A DNA stretch of 64,000 bases from Nonomuraea typhae (lineage in GTDB: Bacteria; Actinomycetota; Actinomycetes; Streptosporangiales; Streptosporangiaceae), in NCBI RefSeq assembly GCF_009760925.1, contig NZ_VRLV01000005.1:496001-560000 (forward strand), read 5' to 3'. The notes under the pieces were generated by a model. It saw only the letters and a program-made list of their open reading frames with translations. It had not been told where the DNA came from and ran no database searches. Position numbers and translations under genes: made by a program. The number at the start of each line of letters is the position of its first letter. Positions within the stretch are counted from its first letter, which is position 1. Positions 1-8,728 of this stretch are shown in pieces.

Positions 1-637
1 GGAGCGCGTGACCGGGGTTGGTGTGCCCGAACGTCGCCTGCCCTGACATTTCCAGATATACGAGGTATGCGAGCGCGGGCGTCAGCAGCACCAGCGTCTC
101 CACGGTCAGGCTCTCGGCCGCGCCCACGTTGGCCTGCTTCTTGACCAGCCCGTACACCCCGAAGCTGACGGCCAGCGTGAGCGCGATCCACGGCAGCCGG
201 CCGTAGTCGATGGTGAGCACGATCACCGCCAGCGCGCCGGCCCCAACCGCCGCCCACTGCAACGGCCGCAGCCGCTCCCGCAGCAACACGACCCCGAACA
301 CCACGCTCACCAGCGGATTGATGAAGTACCCGAGCGCACTCTCCACCACGTGCCCGGTGTTGACGGCGTAGATGTAGGTGCCCCAGTTGACCGTGATGAC
401 CACCGCGGCCAGGGCCAGCAGCGCGAGCTTCCTGGGCTGCTTGAGCAACTCCCGGAACCACGACCAGTGCCGCCGCACCGCCAGGATGGCCACCACGGCC
501 ACGAGAGACCACGCCATGCGGTGCGCGAGGATCTCAAGCGCCCCCGAGGGCTTGAGGAGCGGCCAGTAGAGTGGGAACAGTCCCCACATGGCGTAGGCCG
601 CGACCCCGAACAACACACCACGCTTCTCGTCAGGCAT
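1..637 (-). CDS. rarD: EamA/DMT permease of the RarD type (3' end outside window)
   Basis: The translation begins MPDEKRGVLFGVAAYAMWG and is a run of hydrophobic helices typical of the RarD branch of the drug/metabolite transporter superfamily. Family knowledge: 10-TM inner-membrane permeases, often annotated chloramphenicol-sensitive protein RarD, with uncertain substrate. About 212 residues are visible and the C-terminal part lies beyond base 1. An in-frame ATG at 646 is an alternative start; neither has a convincing ribosome-binding site. The gene diverges from msrA across about 100 bases of relatively AT-rich DNA that must carry both promoters. Confidence 0.85.
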   Translation of the reverse strand, partial: MPDEKRGVLFGVAAYAMWGLFPLYWPLLKPSGALEILAHRMAWSLVAVVAILAVRRHWSWFRELLKQPRKLALLALAAVVITVNWGTYIYAVNTGHVVESALGYFINPLVSVVFGVVLLRERLRPLQWAAVGAGALAVIVLTIDYGRLPWIALTLAVSFGVYGLVKKQANVGAAESLTVETLVLLTPALAYLVYLEMSGQATFGHTNPGHAL

Positions 638-751
638 GTAACCCATTTTCGGACATTACATGCTTAAACACAAACGCGTTCTACTATGTGGGACTATTTA
701 GGCATCCTTAATGGTTTGCACCTCTGTATCGTGGAGACCAGGAGGTGCACC

Positions 752-1411
752 ATGGGTTGGCTGTTCGGCAAGAAGACATCGATGGTCCATCCGGAGGACG
801 CCCTGTCAGGGCGCTCGACCCGCATGAAGATCCCCGCCCGCCACGCGGTCCTGGACGCCCCGCTGGCCCCGCCGTACCCCTCGGGGCTGGAGATCGCTGA
901 CTTCGGCCTAGGCTGTTTCTGGGGCGCCGAGCGCAAGTTCTGGCAGACAGAAGGGGTGTACACCACCGCCGTCGGCTACCAGGGCGGCTACACCCCCAAC
1001 CCGACCTACGAAGAGGTCTGCACCGGCGCCACCGGCCACACGGAGGCCGTCCGCGTCGTGTACGACCCGGCAAAGGTGTCCTACGAGGAACTCCTCAAGC
1101 TCTTCTGGGAGGCCCACGACCCCACGCAGGGCATGCGCCAGGGCAACGACGTCGGCACCCAGTACCGCTCCGCCATCTACTACCACACGCCGGAGCAGGA
1201 AAAGTCCGCCCTGGCCTCCCGCGACGCCTACCAGAAGGTCCTGAAGACCTCCGGCTACGGCGACATCACCACAGAGATCGCCCCGGCCCCGGAGTTCTTC
1301 TACGCCGAGGACTACCACCAGCAGTACCTTCACCGCAACAAAAACGGCTACTGCGGAATCGGCGGCACTGGAGTCGCCTGCCCGATCGGCCTGACCTCGG
1401 GCGAGGCGTAG
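752..1411 (+). CDS. msrA: Peptide-methionine (S)-S-oxide reductase MsrA
   Basis: This enzyme reduces the S-epimer of methionine sulfoxide in proteins and free methionine, repairing oxidative damage in the cytoplasm. The family motif GCFWG is present with the catalytic cysteine at about residue 55. It is followed by the conserved GYQGG, GHTEAV and GNDVGTQYRSAIYY segments. A C-terminal YCGIGG...ACPIG segment supplies candidate resolving cysteines. An open frame extends upstream to 686, but ATG 752 is preferred because AGGAGG lies just before it and the first conserved residues follow. The product is 219 aa, usual for the family. It appears monocistronic. Confidence 0.95.
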   Translation: MGWLFGKKTSMVHPEDALSGRSTRMKIPARHAVLDAPLAPPYPSGLEIADFGLGCFWGAERKFWQTEGVYTTAVGYQGGYTPNPTYEEVCTGATGHTEAVRVVYDPAKVSYEELLKLFWEAHDPTQGMRQGNDVGTQYRSAIYYHTPEQEKSALASRDAYQKVLKTSGYGDITTEIAPAPEFFYAEDYHQQYLHRNKNGYCGIGGTGVACPIGLTSGEA

Positions 1412-1955
1412 ACCTGCGTAGATAGCTAGATCCTGGCCCTGGATCGCCCGGCGCAACCCGGTGTCGATCATGGGCCAGAGCCGTTCTCGGCGACAAGTTT
1501 CTCTACAGGGTCAAGGGCTCGCTTCGCTCGCCGCGCCGCCGCCCGCTCCGGGCGGCCAGCGCGCCGGGCATGCGGCCTGGGGGCCGGTCCCGGCGCGCGC
1601 CGCCCACCGCTCCAAGGCGGCGCGACAACCCTTCAGCCATCTCCTGGAGCATCAAGGCCGTTCCGTCACCGGCCTCCACCGCTACGCGGCCCCTGCGGGG
1701 TGCTGCGCATGGACGCCGGCCACTGCACTCCCCGATCGATCACCCACGGGCCGAGGTCCGTACCCCCGCCCCCGATACCGCAGTGTTCGTGTCCCTCGGT
1801 CGGCGTCAACTCCGTCTGTGCGGCGAAAGGGGTGGGCCGCGTGGAACCTCACAGGGCTGAGGTCCGGGAAGACGGAGTTGACACCTCGGTCGGGCCACAC
1901 AGTCCGGCAGCTATCGGGGGCGGGGGAATGTGGGCCGTGCCAAGCCCCTGAAGGG
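1412..1955. other. Non-coding stretch with a long-range inverted repeat
   Basis: About 540 bases between msrA and the end of a small minus-strand gene. The open frames crossing it have low-complexity Arg/Pro/Ala translations with no recognisable domain, so I treat them as chance frames in GC-rich DNA. The only clear structure is the inverted repeat at 1805-1882, listed separately. No tRNA, att site or convincing terminator was seen. Confidence 0.5.
1805..1882. repeat. 13-bp perfect inverted repeat with flanking direct repeats
   Basis: GTCAACTCCGTCT at 1805-1817 is matched by its exact reverse complement at 1870-1882, 52 bases apart. CCTCGGTCGG occurs in direct orientation just before the left arm (1794-1803) and just after the right arm (1884-1893). 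The composite arrangement resembles a protein-binding or mobile-element site, but no function can be assigned. Confidence 0.5.
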
Positions 1956-2255
1956 CTACCGGACATACCCGGCCAGCAGCGCGCCCCAGATCTCCCGTGT
2001 CTGCCTGAGCGATGCCCAGTCGGTCTCATGCGTCTTCGCCACCGGCTCACCCTGCACGGTGCGCCGGATAAAGGCGCGGCCACCCGCGAGGCACAACTCA
2101 TACACCGTCGCCCGGCATGCACAGGTCCACTCGATCACGCGCACCGGCCTCCCGTACGGGTCCACCACGTTCCAACGAAGCCGTCCCGATCCTCGACGGA
2201 CTGCCGTCACATGCGGACTCAGGCACTCATCGAGGTTGATCAGCGCGTCATTCAT
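1956..2255 (-). CDS. Small hypothetical protein (99 aa)
   Basis: Not recognised. It begins MNDALINLDECLSPHVTAVR and contains two Cys around residue 45 (WTCACRATVYELC) and a basic RAFIRR segment. ATG 2255 was chosen because the frame further upstream is low-complexity and because this start overlaps the stop of the upstream gene (2248) by 8 bases, which suggests translational coupling. With the next gene it forms a two-gene minus-strand unit diverging from the XRE/TPR regulator. Balanced residue composition favours a real gene. Confidence 0.55.
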   Translation of the reverse strand: MNDALINLDECLSPHVTAVRRGSGRLRWNVVDPYGRPVRVIEWTCACRATVYELCLAGGRAFIRRTVQGEPVAKTHETDWASLRQTREIWGALLAGYVR

Positions 2256-2583
2256 GCCGCGGCTCGGCAATGACCGTCCGCCGGAGCATGGACAGTCGAT
2301 AGGCGACGGCGCGGGCAGCAGTTGGCGGGTTGGCCGTGCTGTACGTGGTGTAGATGCGCCGTCCGGTCGTTGAGGAGACCTGACCGTTCCACCACCGGTA
2401 GGTGATCCCGTCGCACCAGACGAGCAGTTCGATCCACACGCAGACCAGTGCCACTCCGTGACCCGTGTGGACCTCGGACGAAATCCCGAGATCACGGAGG
2501 GCCGACCATAGTGCGTTCGCTCTCCGGGCAGCAGGACACTCGAGGGCAACGTGATGATCGGTATGGGCCTGGACGGTTCGCAT
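2248..2583 (-). CDS. Small hypothetical protein (111 aa)
   Basis: Not recognised. The translation starts MRTVQAHTDHHVALECPAAR and carries a hydrophobic VALVCVWIELLVWCDGITYRWW core with balanced composition, unlike the shadow frames nearby. Its 3' end overlaps the start of the downstream 99-aa gene. The start lies about 165 bases from the divergent XRE/TPR regulator, so the three genes may share a control region. Functional inference stops there. Confidence 0.55.
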   Translation of the reverse strand: MRTVQAHTDHHVALECPAARRANALWSALRDLGISSEVHTGHGVALVCVWIELLVWCDGITYRWWNGQVSSTTGRRIYTTYSTANPPTAARAVAYRLSMLRRTVIAEPRHE

Positions 2584-2748
2584 GGCGGGGCCTCGATTCC
2601 TGTTTGAGGACGCGACGCTTGGGCGGGTTCCCGCTGTTCACGGCGATGTCATCCATCACATCGGTCGGTGTCGCGCACGGGCAGGTGCGCCTGGGGGACA
2701 CTGGGGGATAGTGGCGATGTCCCCTGCAGCCCGGCGAGAGGTGTTCGC

Positions 2749-3972
2749 ATGGAGGCCAAACACGTCCCCCCATGGGCCGTCCGGCTCCGTGCCGAGCGGC
2801 GTGAGCATGGCTGGTCGCAGACCGAGATGGCCAAGCGGCTTGCCGAGGCCGCAGACGGCGCGACTCGTGCGCACTTGCCTTCACGGGAGTCGATCGTGCG
2901 GCGGATCAAGTCCTACGAGGCAGGCGAGCACCAGCCGAACGACCCGTACCGGGTGCTGTACAGCCGTGCGCTTGGGATCAGCGAGGACGAACTTTTCGGC
3001 ACACCCGCCAACGCATGGTCCTACGGCGACGACGAGATGGAGGCGATGGAACTCGCCCGCAGGAGCGCCGCGAGCGACGTGGGTACGGAGACCCTGGAGC
3101 GGCTGGAACTGGCGGTTGACGATCTGGCGACCGCGTACCCCGGCACTCTGCCCGCCGAGCTACTCAACCGCGTCCGTTGGCATCTCGCCTACGTGGCTCG
3201 CTTGATGGATGCCAGGAAGACGCTCGCGGAGCATCGCCGCCTCCTGGTGGTCGGTGGATGGCTCTCGCTGCTCGCCGCCACTTGTCATATCGACCTTCAC
3301 CAGTTCCGGGCCGGTACAGCGCGCCTGAAGACCGCTGCTGAGTTGGCCAAGCATTCCGAGCACGCCGAGATCGCAGCTTGGTGCCTGGAGACAGCGGCAT
3401 GGCAGGTCCTCACCACCGGCGACTACCGCCGAGCAGTCACCCTCTCCCAGGGCGCGCAAGCCGTCGCGCCACGAGGAAGCTCGGCCTACATCCAGGCCAC
3501 AGCGCAGGAAGGTCGTGCCTGGGCCAGACTCGGCGCGGGGCCCGAGACCCGCGATGCCCTGGACCGTGTGGCCCGCCTGGTCTCACCCCTGCCGATGCCG
3601 GACCGTCCTGAACACCACTACCGGTACGACCCCGCCAAGAGCGAGGCGTACATCGCGACCACGTTGTCATGGCTCGGCGACCCCGCCGCCGAGCGCTACG
3701 CCCGTCACGTGCTGGCTCGTCTGGAGTCAGCCAAGGACGGACCGCCACGGCCCCGCCGGGCAGTCTCGGCTCGTCTGGATCTCGCCCTGTCACTGCTCGC
3801 CGCCGATCAGCTCGACGAGGCCGGGCAGATCACACTCACGGCCATCACGAGCGGGATCCTTGTCCCGTCGAGCTACTGGCGAGCCAGAGAAGTGATCAGG
3901 GCCGTCGAAGAACGCCGCCTTCCCGAGGCGGGCGAGCTGCGCGAGGCATACCGCGAGCTGACCGCCTCGTAG
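2749..3972 (+). CDS. XRE-family regulator with TPR-like C-terminal domain
   Basis: The 407-aa product has an N-terminal helix-turn-helix (about residues 8-75, including RLRAERREHGWSQTEMAKRL, SYEAGEHQP and ISEDELFG). About 300 residues of degenerate TPR-like helices follow, a common architecture of actinomycete sensory/developmental regulators. The conserved HTH starts directly after ATG 2749, so the upstream extension to 2668 is rejected. It converges on the rep remnant, with only 3 bases between stops, and diverges from the two small genes. Ligand and targets are unknown. Confidence 0.8.
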   Translation: MEAKHVPPWAVRLRAERREHGWSQTEMAKRLAEAADGATRAHLPSRESIVRRIKSYEAGEHQPNDPYRVLYSRALGISEDELFGTPANAWSYGDDEMEAMELARRSAASDVGTETLERLELAVDDLATAYPGTLPAELLNRVRWHLAYVARLMDARKTLAEHRRLLVVGGWLSLLAATCHIDLHQFRAGTARLKTAAELAKHSEHAEIAAWCLETAAWQVLTTGDYRRAVTLSQGAQAVAPRGSSAYIQATAQEGRAWARLGAGPETRDALDRVARLVSPLPMPDRPEHHYRYDPAKSEAYIATTLSWLGDPAAERYARHVLARLESAKDGPPRPRRAVSARLDLALSLLAADQLDEAGQITLTAITSGILVPSSYWRAREVIRAVEERRLPEAGELREAYRELTAS

Positions 3973-3975
3973 CAG

Positions 3976-4767
3976 TTACGTCATTCCGGTGCGTTGCTCT
4001 CGCCGCCGGGCGGCTGTGATCCGTTGGTGAGCGAGGTTGGCCCAGAACCCCTCGCCACTGCGGTGCCCCTTTCCGGCGTACTGCCACTCCGCGATCGTGA
4101 GGGCGGTGTTGGGATCAGGGACCTGGACGCCGTAGAGGAGCCGCGCTTGCTCGGCGCGGAAGTCGGCACGTGCCTGCCGTAGGTCTCCGAGGGTGACCGA
4201 GTAGTGGCGGGACTTGGTGGAGAAGTGGCCCCGGTAGCCGAGCATGTGGGCCCATTGGCGCAGAGGCAGGCCCTTGTACTGGGGTAACTGCGCCAGGCTG
4301 AAACAGGCGTAGATCATGCGCCGGGCGTGCTCGGTCACGTTCAGGCCGGGGATCTCCCAAGCGTGGCGGATCGGACGGTTAACGGTTCCGGCCGACTCTG
4401 CCCCCTTGGTGGCGTACTTGGCCACGTATGCGGCGACTCGCTGATCGCTGACGCCGTCCAACTCGGCCGAGACGTACACCGGTCGCACGTCGAGCTGATC
4501 GCCCCAGCGGACGGGCAGCGGTGGTTCGTCCGCCACGCGGACCGAGATCTGTCCGGCGGCCTGGCGTATCGCCCGGTCGAGTAGTTCGATCGAGATCTCG
4601 TCCGGCGGTCGGTCGGTTGGCCCGTCCGGTCCGTCGAGCCTGATCACGGCGTGGAAGTGGACCAGGCCACGCGCTTGGTACTCGGCTACCTTGGCGTACG
4701 AAAGCCGAAGTCTGTGCCGCAGTTCGGTCCGTGTGATGCCGAGTAGGCGAGCCAGGACGGACGGCAT
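3976..4767 (-). pseudogene. RepSA-like replication initiator, N-terminally truncated
   Basis: The 263-aa frame matches the C-terminal part of rolling-circle initiators of the pSAM2 RepSA type, used by actinomycete integrative and conjugative elements. LSYAKVAEYQARGLVHFHAV contains the His-hydrophobic-His metal motif, VAAYVAKYATKG resembles the catalytic tyrosine/lysine region, and LGYRGHFSTKSRHYS is the usual late motif. Family members are roughly 450 aa or more, so about the first 200 residues, including the Cys-rich zinc region, are missing. The frame breaks where the IS3 remnant begins. No integrase, excisionase or transfer gene is nearby. Probably non-functional. Confidence 0.75.
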
Positions 4768-5180
4768 GGTGAGCTTGGTCCGGTTTGACGGACATCCGAG
4801 ATCAGGGGTTCGCCCCCCGGAAGGATGTCCATGATGGAGAGCATGGGGAAGATGAAGCCGCGTCCTCGCCGCTCGTTCACGCCGGAGTTCAAGGCCGAGA
4901 TCGTTGAGCTGTGCCAGCGCGGTGACCTCTCGGTCGGGCAGGTGGCCAAGGACTTCGACCTGACCGAGACCGCGGTGCGTCAGTGGATCCGCCAGGGCGA
5001 GGTCGATGCCGGCCAGCGGGACGGGTTGACCAGCATCGAGCGAGAAGAGCTGGTGGCGCTGAGGCGGGAGAACTAGCGGCTGCGCCAGGACGTCGACATC
5101 CTCAAGCGGGCGACGGCTTTCTTCGTGCGGGAGACCCGGTGAGCGTGCACTCGTTCATCAAGAGGCGGTCGACACGTGGG
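4768..5180 (+). mobile_element. IS3-family insertion sequence remnant
   Basis: The segment holds an OrfA with a nonsense codon and only the first few codons of OrfB. It sits precisely where the rep frame is broken. The right part of the element is gone: OrfB diverges from family character after about 8 codons (near 5170). Boundaries are approximate because intact terminal inverted repeats could not be identified. It explains the N-terminal loss of the rep gene. Confidence 0.6.
4825..5142 (+). pseudogene. IS3-family transposase OrfA with internal stop
   Basis: The N-terminal half (RRSFTPEFKAEIVELCQRGD, then VAKDFDLTETAVRQWIRQGE) is the helix-turn-helix of IS3-family OrfA. In-frame TAG at 5074-5076 interrupts the conserved RREN-RLRQDVDILKRATAF stretch. 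Reading through, the frame continues 21 codons to TGA at 5140-5142, where OrfB would begin with the usual overlap (GTG 5139, VSVHSFI). A single nonsense mutation therefore split OrfA. Several candidate ATGs cluster at 4825-4852. Confidence 0.75.
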
Positions 5181-5320
5181 CTGAGTACCGGTCCAAGCCT
5201 CATTAGGTCGTGCATCTATGTGGGTCGAGCCTCGTTGGGCGGCGGCGAGGGGTGATCAGCTTGGTCTGGGCCATGCTGGGTTGGCGCAGAGGCGGACAAA
5301 AGGCGCGCTAGCCTCTTCGG

Positions 5321-6247
5321 GTGATTTCCTACCGTGCGATCGTCCCTGGGGAGCTCGACCGTGTGACCGCGTGGGTCGTGACCGAGCCCGTCGGCTGGAT
5401 CTCTGCTGATCGCTATCTCGCAGAGCTGGCTGAGAATATGTATCGGCCTGAGTGGACGTGGATCGCCGAGGTCGGCGGCCGGGTCGTGGGACGGGCGCTG
5501 TGGTGGGGGCCGAGGGACAGTGCGTATCCGGTTGCGCTCGACTGTCTCGACGTGGATCCGGCGGTGGGTGAGCGTACTGCCGTCGCCGCCGAGTTGGTCG
5601 GGGCCGCGCTGGCGGTGTTTCCGCGGCCGGTGCAGTACGCGATCAAGGCGGCCGGCGGCTGGCGTGACGATCCGGCGATCTCGGCGGCCGTGGGATGGCG
5701 GCGGGCGGCGGCGCACGCGGCCGGGCTCAGCCGGGAGGTGGAGCGGCTGCAGTTCGAGTGGGCGCCGGCCGACGGGGTGCCCTCGGCGGCCGGGGTGCTG
5801 CGGTTCGGCGAGGCGGCCGATGAGGAGTTCCTGGCGGTGTTCGGGAGAATCGCCGAGGGCAGCCTGGACTTCCAGACCCGGATGAATGTGGCGGCCAAGG
5901 GTGTGGACGCTGCCGCGCGGGAAGAGATGGAGTTCTATCTCGGGGCGCCGGGCAAGCGGGAGTGGTGGCGGATCGCCTATACGGCCGAGGGTGACGTGGC
6001 GGGTATGGCGATTCCCTCGGCTACGCCGTACAGCGTGAACGTGGGGTATCTCGGGGTGGTTCCGGAGTTCCGGGGGCGCGGATACGTGGATGAGATACTC
6101 GCCGAGATCACCCGTATGCACGCGGCCAACGGAGAGCCGCGGGTCACCGCGACCACCGACGTGGGGAACGCGCCGATGGCGGCGGCGTTCTTGCGCGCTG
6201 GGTACCGCAACACGGAGATCCGGATCAATCTCTCCAACGACCTTTAG
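5321..6247 (+). CDS. GNAT-family N-acetyltransferase (308 aa)
   Basis: The C-terminal half carries the GNAT acetyl-CoA-binding signature VNVGYLGVVPEFRGRGYVDE followed by NAPMAAAFLRAGYR, the usual beta4-alpha3 and final segments. The N-terminal half (WIAEVGGRVVGRALWWGPRD) resembles a second, degenerate GNAT fold, giving a tandem architecture common in actinomycetes. The start is GTG 5321. Substrate cannot be told. Its 3' end converges on the oxidoreductase gene with a 111-base gap. Confidence 0.8.
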   Translation: MISYRAIVPGELDRVTAWVVTEPVGWISADRYLAELAENMYRPEWTWIAEVGGRVVGRALWWGPRDSAYPVALDCLDVDPAVGERTAVAAELVGAALAVFPRPVQYAIKAAGGWRDDPAISAAVGWRRAAAHAAGLSREVERLQFEWAPADGVPSAAGVLRFGEAADEEFLAVFGRIAEGSLDFQTRMNVAAKGVDAAAREEMEFYLGAPGKREWWRIAYTAEGDVAGMAIPSATPYSVNVGYLGVVPEFRGRGYVDEILAEITRMHAANGEPRVTATTDVGNAPMAAAFLRAGYRNTEIRINLSNDL

Positions 6248-6358
6248 CCCTGGTTTCCGCCTGCGTCGATGCGGCTGTGGAGCCTGAACTCCGGGAGGAG
6301 GACGGATGGCGCGGGCAGCGTCGTTCGTCCGAGGGGCGCAGGGGAACGAGAGCCGGGG

Positions 6359-7345
6359 TCAGATGGTGATGACGACCTTGCCTGGGGCGTGGCCTTGTTC
6401 CTGGTAGGTCATTGCCGCCGGGATCTCGTCGAAGGGGTAGACGCGGTCGACCACCGGGGTGATGCGGCCGTCCTCCAGGTAGGGGGTCAGGGTGCGGAGG
6501 TTGGCGGCGGTGTTCGGGTCGTGGATGACGTCGGCGAGTACCACGCGCTGGGAGGCGAAGGGGGCCGTGGCGAGGGTGGCGAAGGCGTGGGCGGCGGGCT
6601 GGAACCAGCGGCCGGGTGGGCCGCCGACGATGACGAGGGTGCCTTTGCGGGTCAGGACGCGGCGGGCGGCTGAGCCTCGGTGGGTTCCGGCGATGTCCAC
6701 CAGGAGGTCGTATCGGGTGGGCTCGCGGGTGAAGTTGGTCTTGGTGTAGTCGATGACGTGGGCGGCGCCCAGTGAGTGGACCAGGCTGACGTTGCGGGTG
6801 CTGCAGACGGCCGTGACCTTTGCGCCCAGTGCTTTGGCCAGTTGTACGGCGAAGGTGCCCACTCCGCCTGAGGCGCCGTTGATCAGGACGTTCTGGCCGG
6901 GTTCCAGCCGGCCCTGGTCGCGCAGGGCCAGCAGGGCGGTGCAGGCGGCCAGGGGGACTGCCGCGGCCTGTTCGTACGAGAGGGCGGCGGGTTTGGGGGC
7001 CAGGTCGTTCATGTGGACGATGGCGTATTGGGCGAAACCGCCCTGTTTGGGCATGGCGAAGACCTCGTCGCCCACGGTTATGCCGGTTACGCCTGGGCCC
7101 AGTGCCGAGACGGTGCCGGATATGTCGGCACCCAGGATGGGGATGCTGGGTTTGCGCAGGCCGGGGCCGCCGGGCATCAGGCGGGCGAGGTAGGGCTCGC
7201 CGCGCAGGAAGTGCCAGTCGTACGGCTGGACGGAGGCGGCGCGGACCCGGACCAGGACCTCGTCCTTGCCTGGCTGGGGGATGGGGAGGTCGGCGGGGGT
7301 CAAGTTGTCCGGCGGGCCGTACTTGTGGAGGACGAAAGCCTTCAT
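6359..7345 (-). CDS. Zinc-independent MDR oxidoreductase (quinone-reductase-like)
   Basis: The 328-aa product starts MKAFVLHKYGPPDNL and has the GroES-like N-terminal domain of medium-chain dehydrogenases (LGADISGTVSALGPGV, GDEVFAM). A Rossmann domain follows with NGASGGVGTFAVQLAKALGA. Zinc-ligand cysteines are absent, placing it with NADPH:quinone oxidoreductases. ATG 7345 is chosen over an upstream in-frame start at 7396 because GAGGAGA lies just before it and homology begins at the first residue. It diverges from the DUF2306 gene. Likely a cytoplasmic NADPH-dependent reductase of unknown substrate. Confidence 0.88.
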   Translation of the reverse strand: MKAFVLHKYGPPDNLTPADLPIPQPGKDEVLVRVRAASVQPYDWHFLRGEPYLARLMPGGPGLRKPSIPILGADISGTVSALGPGVTGITVGDEVFAMPKQGGFAQYAIVHMNDLAPKPAALSYEQAAAVPLAACTALLALRDQGRLEPGQNVLINGASGGVGTFAVQLAKALGAKVTAVCSTRNVSLVHSLGAAHVIDYTKTNFTREPTRYDLLVDIAGTHRGSAARRVLTRKGTLVIVGGPPGRWFQPAAHAFATLATAPFASQRVVLADVIHDPNTAANLRTLTPYLEDGRITPVVDRVYPFDEIPAAMTYQEQGHAPGKVVITI

Positions 7346-7502
7346 GGGGGTCTCCTCTTCGTTCGGGGCGGGGTCAGCGTAGGAGGGGGTCCTCAACCGG
7401 CAAATCAGCCGAAAGTACGCCCGATTGGCGGACGATTGGCCAGGTCAGGTGGGGCCGTTCGTCCGATGAGGGGTGTGTGCCGGCCTTGTCACGATCGGGG
7501 GC

Positions 7503-8099
7503 ATGAGAACTGGATGGCGGGTGCCCGCCGGGTTGATCGGGCTCAGCGCGCTGCCGCTGGTGGTCGGGGGCGTACGGCTGGGCGAACTGGCCGGGCAGCG
7601 CGACGCCGACACGCTGCCCCTGGTGCTGCACATCGTGGGGGCCATGGTGTTCTCCCTGCTGGGAGCCTTGCAGGTCGCCTCCGGGGTGCGGCGGCGGTGG
7701 CCGGGGTGGCATCGGGTGGCGGGGCGGGTGGCGGTGCCCGGAGGGCTGCTGGCCGGGGGGGCCGGGGTGTGGCTGGGGGTGGCTCATGCCCAGGGGGATG
7801 GGGATGGCGGGCTTCTGGGTGGGTTCCGGGTGGTTTTTGGGGGTGGGATGCTGGTGTTTCTGGTGCTGGGGTTCATCGCGATTCGGCGGCGGGACCTGCG
7901 GCGGCATCGCGCCTGGATGATGCGGGGGTACGCGGTCGGGGTGGGCGCGGGGACGCAGGCGCTGCTGCTGATCCCCTATGTGGCGATCGCCGGGAATCCT
8001 GTGGGTGTGCCCAGGGCGTTGGTGATGGGCGGCGCGTGGGTGCTCAACCTCGTGGTGGCCGAACTCGCCATCCGCGGTCAGAGGCGCTTGGTCTCGTAG
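7503..8099 (+). CDS. DUF2306-type integral membrane protein
   Basis: The 198-aa protein has about five to six hydrophobic segments. The pattern HIVGAMVFSLLGALQ...RRRWPGWHRVAGRV and RRRDLRRHRAWMMRGYAVG matches DUF2306 membrane proteins, whose conserved His and Arg-rich loops suggest cytochrome- or ferric-reductase-like folds. Function is unknown. ATG 7503 is preferred because the hydrophobic region starts there. The end lies 20 bases inside the 3' end of the response-regulator gene on the other strand, a convergent overlap. Confidence 0.75.
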   Translation: MRTGWRVPAGLIGLSALPLVVGGVRLGELAGQRDADTLPLVLHIVGAMVFSLLGALQVASGVRRRWPGWHRVAGRVAVPGGLLAGGAGVWLGVAHAQGDGDGGLLGGFRVVFGGGMLVFLVLGFIAIRRRDLRRHRAWMMRGYAVGVGAGTQALLLIPYVAIAGNPVGVPRALVMGGAWVLNLVVAELAIRGQRRLVS

Positions 8100-8728
8100 G
8101 CCCACATGGCGATCTCGACGCGGTTGCGGGCCCCCAGCTTGGCCATCAGGCTGGCGATGTGGGTTTTGACCGTGCTGAGTGAGATGTGCAGCTCGTCGGC
8201 GATCTCGCTGTTGGTCCGGCCGCGCGCCACCGTGGCCAGGATCTGCTCCTCCCGCTCCGTGAGCGCCTCGATGGGGTTCGCGGGCGGTACGGCGGGGCCG
8301 GTGCGGGCGAACGCGGTCAGCAGGCGGGCGGTGACGCTCGGGGCGATGAGCGCGTCGCCCGAGGCGGCCGCATGGATGGCCTGCGAGAGCAACTGGGCGC
8401 CGGCGTTCTTCAGCAGGAACCCCTTGGCGCCCGCCCGCAGCGCGGCGTAGACGTAGTCGTCCAGGTCGAACGTGGTGATGACCACGACGGCCAGCGGATC
8501 GGGTACGGCGGGGCCGGCCAGTGCACGGGTTGCCTGGATGCCGTCCAGGCCCGGCATGCGGATGTCGAACAGGCACACGTCCGGGCGCAGGCGGCGGGCG
8601 AGCTCCACGGCCCGTCGGCCGTCGGCGGCCTCGGCGACGACCTCGATGTCCGGCTGGGCGTTGAGGATCATCGTGAGCCCGGTCCTGACGATCTCCTGGT
8701 CGTCGGCGACGATCACCTTGATGGTCAT
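8078..8728 (-). CDS. NarL/LuxR-family response regulator
   Basis: The 216-aa product has a receiver domain with acidic pair D9-D10, phospho-acceptor D55 in CLFDIRMPG and the conserved lysine in GFLLKNAG. A C-terminal LuxR-type HTH follows (LTEREEQILATVARGRTNSE...LHISLSTVKTHIASL). ATG 8728 overlaps the stop of the kinase gene by 4 bases (ATGA), so the pair is translationally coupled. A much longer open frame continues upstream through the kinase gene but is a shadow. Target genes are unknown; the adjacent DUF2306 or MDR genes are possible. Confidence 0.93.
   Translation of the reverse strand: MTIKVIVADDQEIVRTGLTMILNAQPDIEVVAEAADGRRAVELARRLRPDVCLFDIRMPGLDGIQATRALAGPAVPDPLAVVVITTFDLDDYVYAALRAGAKGFLLKNAGAQLLSQAIHAAASGDALIAPSVTARLLTAFARTGPAVPPANPIEALTEREEQILATVARGRTNSEIADELHISLSTVKTHIASLMAKLGARNRVEIAMWAYETKRL

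Noticed and set aside
1461..2273. 270-codon plus-strand open frame after msrA
   Set aside because: Low-complexity translation and antisense to two better-supported small genes.
3976..5180. A complete, functional integrative conjugative element
   Set aside because: No integrase, excisionase, transfer gene, tRNA or att repeat was seen; only a truncated initiator remains.
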